Source of the DNA: Megaustenia siamemsis
Taxonomy: Eukaryota > Mollusca > Gastropoda > Stylommatophora > Ariophantidae
Assembly: GCA_032433765.1 (NCBI GenBank)
Contig: JAVIAB010000102.1
Coordinates: forward strand, 16,201,232-16,265,231
DNA length: 64,000 bases
Direction: 5' to 3'
In this document: piece after piece, positions 57,501 to 64,000 of the stretch
Position numbering within the stretch: position 1 is the stretch's first letter
Layout of the letters: every line of letters begins with the position of its first letter
Position numbers and translations under genes: made by a program
Notes under the pieces: model-generated
The model's input: the letters and a program-made list of their open reading frames with translations, nothing else
Database searches by the model: none
Told to the model about the DNA's origin: nothing

Positions 57501-60500
57501 GACAGATACAGCAATGATAATGACAGATACAGAAATGATGAGTACATTAATGACAGATACATAAATGATGAGTACATTGATGACAGATAGAGAAATGATG
57601 AGTACATTAATGACAGATATAGAAATGATGAGTACATTAATGACAGATATAGAAATGATGAGTACATTAATGACAGATACAGAAATGATGAGTACATTAA
57701 TGACAGATACAGAAATGATGAGTACATTAATGACAGATACAGAAATGATGAGTACATTAATATCAGATACAGAAATGATGAATACATTAATGAAAGATAC
57801 AGAAATGATGAGTACATTAATGACAGATACAGAAATGATGAGTACATTAATGACAGATACAGAAATGATGAATACATTAATGACATATATAGAAATGATG
57901 AGTACATTAATGACAGATATAGAAATGATGAGTACATTAATGACAGATACAGCAATGATAATGACAGATACATAAATGATGAGTACATTAATGACAGATA
58001 CAGAAATGATGAGTACATTAATGTCAGATACAGAAATGATGAATACATTAATGTCAGATACAGAAATGATGAGTACATTAATATCAGATACAGAAATGAT
58101 GAATACATTAATGACAGATACAGAAATGATGAGTACATTAATGACAGATACAGGAATGATGATTACATTAATGACAGATACATGAATGATGATTACATTA
58201 ATGACAGATACAGAAATGATGATTACTTAATGTCAAGTACAGAAATGATGAGTACATTAATAGCAGGTACAGAAATTATGAGTACATGTATGTCAGATAT
58301 AGAAATAATGAGTACATTAAGGACAGATACAGCAATGATAATGACAGATACAGAAATGATGAGTACATTAATGACAGATACAGAAATGATGAGTACTTTG
58401 ATGACAGATACAGAAATGATGAGTACATTAATGACAGATACAGAAATGATGAGTACATTAATGACAGATACAGAAATGATGAGTACATTGATGACAGATT
58501 CAGAAATGATGAGTACATTAATGACAGATACAGAAATGATGAGTACATTAATATCAGATACAGAAATGATGAATACATTAATGAAAGATACAGACATGAT
58601 GAATACATTAATAACAGATACAGAAATGATGAGTACATTAATGACAGATACAGAAATGATGAATACATTAATGACATATATAGAAATGATGAGTACATTA
58701 ATGACAGATATAGAAATGATGAGTACATTAATGACAGATACAGCAATGATAATGACAGATACAGAAATGATGAGTACATTAATGACAGATACAGAAATGA
58801 TGAGTACATTAATGTCAGATACAGAAATGATGAATACATTAATGACAGATACAGAAATGATGAGTACATTAATATCAGATACAGAAATGATGAATACATT
58901 AATGTCAGATACAGAAATGATGAATACATTAATGACAGATACAGAAATGATGAGTACATTAATGACAGATACAGGAATGATGATTACATTAATGACAGAT
59001 ACAGGAATGATGATTACATTAATGACAGATACAGAAATGATGATTACTTAATGTCAGGTACAGAAATGATGAGTACATTAATAGCAGGTACAGAAATTAT
59101 GAGTACATGAATGGCACGTAAAGAAATGTAGAGTACATTAATGTCATGTACAGAAATGATGAGATTATTAATGACAAGTACAGAAATGATGAATACTTTA
59201 ATGACAGGTACAGAACTGATGAGTACATTAATGACAGGTACAGAAGTAATGAGTACATTAATGTCAGATACAGAAATGATGAGTACATTAATGACATATA
59301 CAGAAATGATGAGTACATTAAATGACTGGTATAGAAATGATGAGTACATTAATGACAAGTACAGAAATAATGAATACTTTAATGACAGGTACATAAATGA
59401 TGAGTACATTAATGTCAGATATAGAAATGATGAGTACATTAATGACAGATACAGCAATGATAATGACAGATACAGAAATGATGAGTACATTAATGACAGA
59501 TACAGAAATGATGAGTACATTGATGACAGATACAGAAATGATGAGTACATTAATGACAGATACAGAAATGATGAGTACATTAATGACAGATACAGAAATG
59601 ATGAGTACATTAATGACAGATACAGAAATGATGAGTACATTAATGACAGATACAGAAATGATGAGTACATTAATGACAGATACAGAAATGATGAGTACAT
59701 TAATGACAGATACAGAAATGATGAGTACATTAATTACAGATACAGAAATGATGAGTAAATTAATGTCAGATACAGAAATGATGAAAACATTAATGACAGA
59801 TACAGAAATGATGAGTACATTAATGACAGATACAGAAATGATGAGTACATTAATGACAGATACAGAAATGATGAGTACATTAATGACAGATACAGAAATG
59901 ATGAGTACATTGATGACAGATTCAGAAATGATGAGTACATTAATGACAGATACAGAAATGATGAGTACATTAATATCAGATACAGAAATGATGAATACAT
60001 TAATGAAAGATACAGACATGATGAATACATTAATGACAGATACAGAAATGATGAGTACATTAATGACAGATACAGAAATGATGAATACATTAATGACATA
60101 TATAGAAATGATGAGTACATTAATGACAGATATAGAAATGATGAGTACATTAATGACAGATACAGCAATGATAATGACAGATACAGAAATGATGAGTACA
60201 TTAATGACAGATACAGAAATGATGAGTACATTAATGTCAGATACAGAAATGATGAATACATTAATGACAGATACAGAAATGATGAGTACATTAATATCAG
60301 ATACAGAAATGATGAATACATTAATGTCAGATACAGAAATGATGAATACATTAATGACAGATACAGAAATGATGAGTACATTAATGACAGATACAGGAAT
60401 GATGATTACATTAATGACAGCTACAGGAATGATGATTACATTAATGACAGATACAGAAATGATGATTACTTAATGTCAGGTACAGAAATGATGAGTACAT

Positions 60501-63500
60501 TAATAGCAGGTACAGAAATTATGAGTACATGAATGGCACGTACAGAAATGTAGAGTACATTATTGTCATGTACAGAAATGATGAGATTATTATTGACAAG
60601 TACAGAAATGATGAATACTTTAATGACAGGTACAGAACTGATGAGTACATTAATGACAGGTACAGAAGTAATGAGTACATTAATGTCAGATATAGAAATG
60701 ATGAGTACATTAATGACAGATACAGAAATGATGAGTACATTAATGACTGGTATAGAAATGATGAGTACATTAATGACAAGTACAGAAATAATGAATACTT
60801 TAATGACAGGTACATAAATGATGAGTACATTAATGTCAGATATAGAAATGATGAGTACATTAATGACAGATACAGCAATGATAATGACAGATACAGAAAT
60901 GATGAGTACATTAATGACAGATACAGAAATGATGAGTACATTGATGACAGATACAGAAATTATGAGTACATTAATGACAGATACAGAAATGATGAGTACA
61001 TTAATGACAGATACAGAAATGATGAGTACATTAATGACAGATATAGAAATGATGAGTACATTAATGACAGATACAGAAATGATGAGTACATTAATGACAG
61101 ATACAGAAATGATGAGTACATTAATGACAGATACAGAAATGATGAGTACATTAATGACAGATACAGAAATGATGAGTACATTAATGACAGATACAGAAGT
61201 GATGAGTAAATTAATGTCAGATACAGAAATGATGAAAACATTAATGACAGATACAGAAATGATGAGTACATTAATGACAGATACAGAAATGATGAGTACA
61301 TTAATGACTGGTATAGAAATGATGAGTACATTAATGACAAGTACAGAAATAATGAATACTTTAATGACAGGTACATAAATGATGAGTACATTAATGTCAG
61401 ATATAGAAATGATGAGTACATTAATGACAGATACAGCAATGATAATGACAGATACAGAAATGATGAGTACATTAATGACAGATACAGAAATGATGAGTAC
61501 ATTGATGACAGATAGAGAAATGATGAGTACATTAATGACAGATATAGAAATGATGAGTACATTAATGACAGATATAGAAATGATGAGTACATTAATGACA
61601 GATACAGAAATGATGAGTACATTAATGACAGATACAGAAATGATGAGTACATTAATGACAGATACAGAAATGATGAGTACATTAATATCAGATACAGAAA
61701 TGATGAATACATTAATGAAAGATACAGAAATGATGAGTACATTAATGACAGATACAGAAATGATGAGTACATTAATGACAGATACAGAAATGATGAATAC
61801 ATTAATGACATATATAGAAATGATGAGTACATTAATGACAGATATAGAAATGATGAGTACATTAATGACAGATACAGCAATGATAATGACAGATACATAA
61901 ATGATGAGTACATTAATGACAGATACAGAAATGATGAGTACATTAATGTCAGATACAGAAATGATGAATACATTAATGTCAGATACAGAAATGATGAGTA
62001 CATTAATATCAGATACAGAAATGATGAATACATTAATGACAGATACAGAAATGATGAGTACATTAATGACAGATACAGGAATGATGATTACATTAATGAC
62101 AGATACATGAATGATGATTACATTAATGACAGATACAGAAATGATGATTACTTAATGTCAAGTACAGAAATGATGAGTACATTAATAGCAGGTACAGAAA
62201 TTATGAGTACATGTATGTCAGATATAGAAATAATGAGTACATTAAGGACAGATACAGCAATGATAATGACAGATACAGAAATGATGAGTACATTAATGAC
62301 AGATACAGAAATGATGAGTACTTTGATGACAGATACAGAAATGATGAGTACATTAATGACAGATACAGAAATGATGAGTACATTAATGACAGATACAGAA
62401 ATGATGAGTACATTGATGACAGATTCAGAAATGATGAGTACATTAATGACAGATACAGAAATGATGAGTACATTAATATCAGATACAGAAATGATGAATA
62501 CATTAATGAAAGATACAGACATGATGAATACATTAATAACAGATACAGAAATGATGAGTACATTAATGACAGATACAGAAATGATGAATACATTAATGAC
62601 ATATATAGAAATGATGAGTACATTAATGACAGATATAGAAATGATGAGTACATTAATGACAGATACAGCAATGATAATGACAGATACAGAAATGATGAGT
62701 ACATTAATGACAGATACAGAAATGATGAGTACATTAATGTCAGATACAGAAATGATGAATACATTAATGACAGATACAGAAATGATGAGTACATTAATAT
62801 CAGATACAGAAATGATGAATACATTAATGTCAGATACAGAAATGATGAATACATTAATGACAGATACAGAAATGATGAGTACATTAATGACAGATACAGG
62901 AATGATGATTACATTAATGACAGATACAGGAATGATGATTACATTAATGACAGATACAGAAATGATGATTACTTAATGTCAGGTACAGAAATGATGAGTA
63001 CATTAATAGCAGGTACAGAAATTATGAGTACATGAATGGCACGTAAAGAAATGTAGAGTACATTAATGTCATGTACAGAAATGATGAGATTATTAATGAC
63101 AAGTACAGAAATGATGAATACTTTAATGACAGGTACAGAACTGATGAGTACATTAATGACAGGTACAGAAGTAATGAGTACATTAATGTCAGATACAGAA
63201 ATGATGAGTACATTAATGACAGATACAGAAATGATGAGTACATTAAATGACTGGTATAGAAATGATGAGTACATTAATGACAAGTACAGAAATAATGAAT
63301 ACTTTAATGACAGGTACATAAATGATGAGTACATTAATGTCAGATATAGAAATGATGAGTACATTAATGACAGATACAGCAATGATAATGACAGATACAG
63401 AAATGATGAGTACATTAATGACAGATACAGAAATGATGAGTACATTGATGACAGATACAGAAATGATGAGTACATTAATGACAGATACAGAAATGATGAG

Positions 63501-64000
63501 TACATTAATGACAGATACAGAAATGATGAGTACATTAATGACAGATACAGAAATGATGAGTACATTAATGACAGATACAGAAATGATGAGTACATTAATG
63601 ACAGATACAGAAATGATGAGTACATTAATGACAGATACAGAAATGATGAGTACATTAATTACAGATACAGAAATGATGAGTAAATTAATGTCAGATACAG
63701 AAATGATGAAAACATTAATGACAGATACAGAAATGATGAGTACATTAATGACAGATACAGAAATGATGAGTACATTAATGACAGATACAGAAATGATGAG
63801 TACATTAATGACAGATACAGAAATGATGAGTACATTGATGACAGATTCAGAAATGATGAGTACATTAATGACAGATACAGAAATGATGAGTACATTAATA
63901 TCAGATACAGAAATGATGAATACATTAATGAAAGATACAGACATGATGAATACATTAATGACAGATACAGAAATGATGAGTACATTAATGACAGATACAG
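54599..64000. repeat. 30-bp satellite with kilobase higher-order repeats, open at right edge
   Basis: 54600-54930: identical 30-bp units (aaatgatgagtgcattaatg plus actggtatag). 54930-55400: about seven copies of a 59-bp composite unit that adds aataatgatgaattactggc. 55480 to the end: about 280 monomers (aaatgatgagtacattaatg plus acagatacag) with a recurring 21-bp short monomer (gacagatacagcaatgataat). A block marker (ttacttaatgtcaggtacag and relatives) lies at 55861, 57102, 58224, 59043, 60466, 62149 and 62968. Positions 57345-60075 recur at 61270-64000, offset 3,925 bp, with very few differences. Confidence 0.98.

Noticed and set aside
55861..63985. Many open frames of 200-370 codons on both strands
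   Set aside because: 30-bp and 21-bp monomers keep three frames open. Identical frames repeat with the 3,925-bp duplication.

Overview
This window is animal (metazoan) genomic DNA that holds no recognisable host gene. It consists of tandem repeats, broken LINE retrotransposons and short SINE/MITE-like insertions. Every protein-like signal belongs to retrotransposon endonuclease/reverse-transcriptase ORFs. There are no operons, ribosome-binding sites or bacterial signatures. tRNA-headed SINEs and apurinic-endonuclease LINEs with (GAT)n or (GAAGAA)n tails fit an invertebrate. A mollusc or other marine spiralian is my best guess, from general resemblance only.

Layout. 1-930: 45-bp minisatellite. 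1,000-9,300: two degenerate LINE copies in + orientation, cut up by SINEs, a TTAA-flanked MITE, an unclassified element and another LINE. Most of these insertions have readable target-site duplications. 9,400-12,350: further LINE 3' ends on the minus strand and a GC-richer unassigned stretch. 12,350-17,580: microsatellites, 17-bp and 13-bp minisatellites, a LINE fragment and a foldback element. 17,577-25,955: one giant 15-bp satellite, split by a truncated LINE and by a SINE that shares the LINE's 3' end. 26,000-29,130: (CCTT)n followed by a row of minus-strand LINE fragments. 29,380-37,790: six more unrelated minisatellites with SINE pieces between them. 37,790-39,080: the longest stretch without repeats, with a promoter-like motif cluster. 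39,080-53,900: minisatellites of 39, 25, 22, 35, 44, 37, 25, 38 and 33 bp plus a compound tetranucleotide tract. Several of these sit inside LINE coding sequence. 54,600-64,000: a 30-bp satellite with kilobase-scale higher-order repeats that runs off the right edge.

Main observation: at least seven minisatellites are not merely next to LINEs. They are expansions of a short piece of the LINE ORF itself. The LINE protein reads into the array, the unit encodes a few residues of a conserved LINE motif, and the LINE protein resumes on the far side. This is clearest for the 22-bp, 25-bp (50.8 kb), 35-bp and 44-bp arrays, and for the 15-bp and 12-bp pair in one endonuclease domain. The locus looks like a place where LINE fragments repeatedly seed satellites of different unit length. 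A little over half of the window is tandem repeat by my count of array lengths.

All array and element boundaries were read by eye and may be off by several bases, or by one unit in arrays. No database search was possible, so family names are descriptive.
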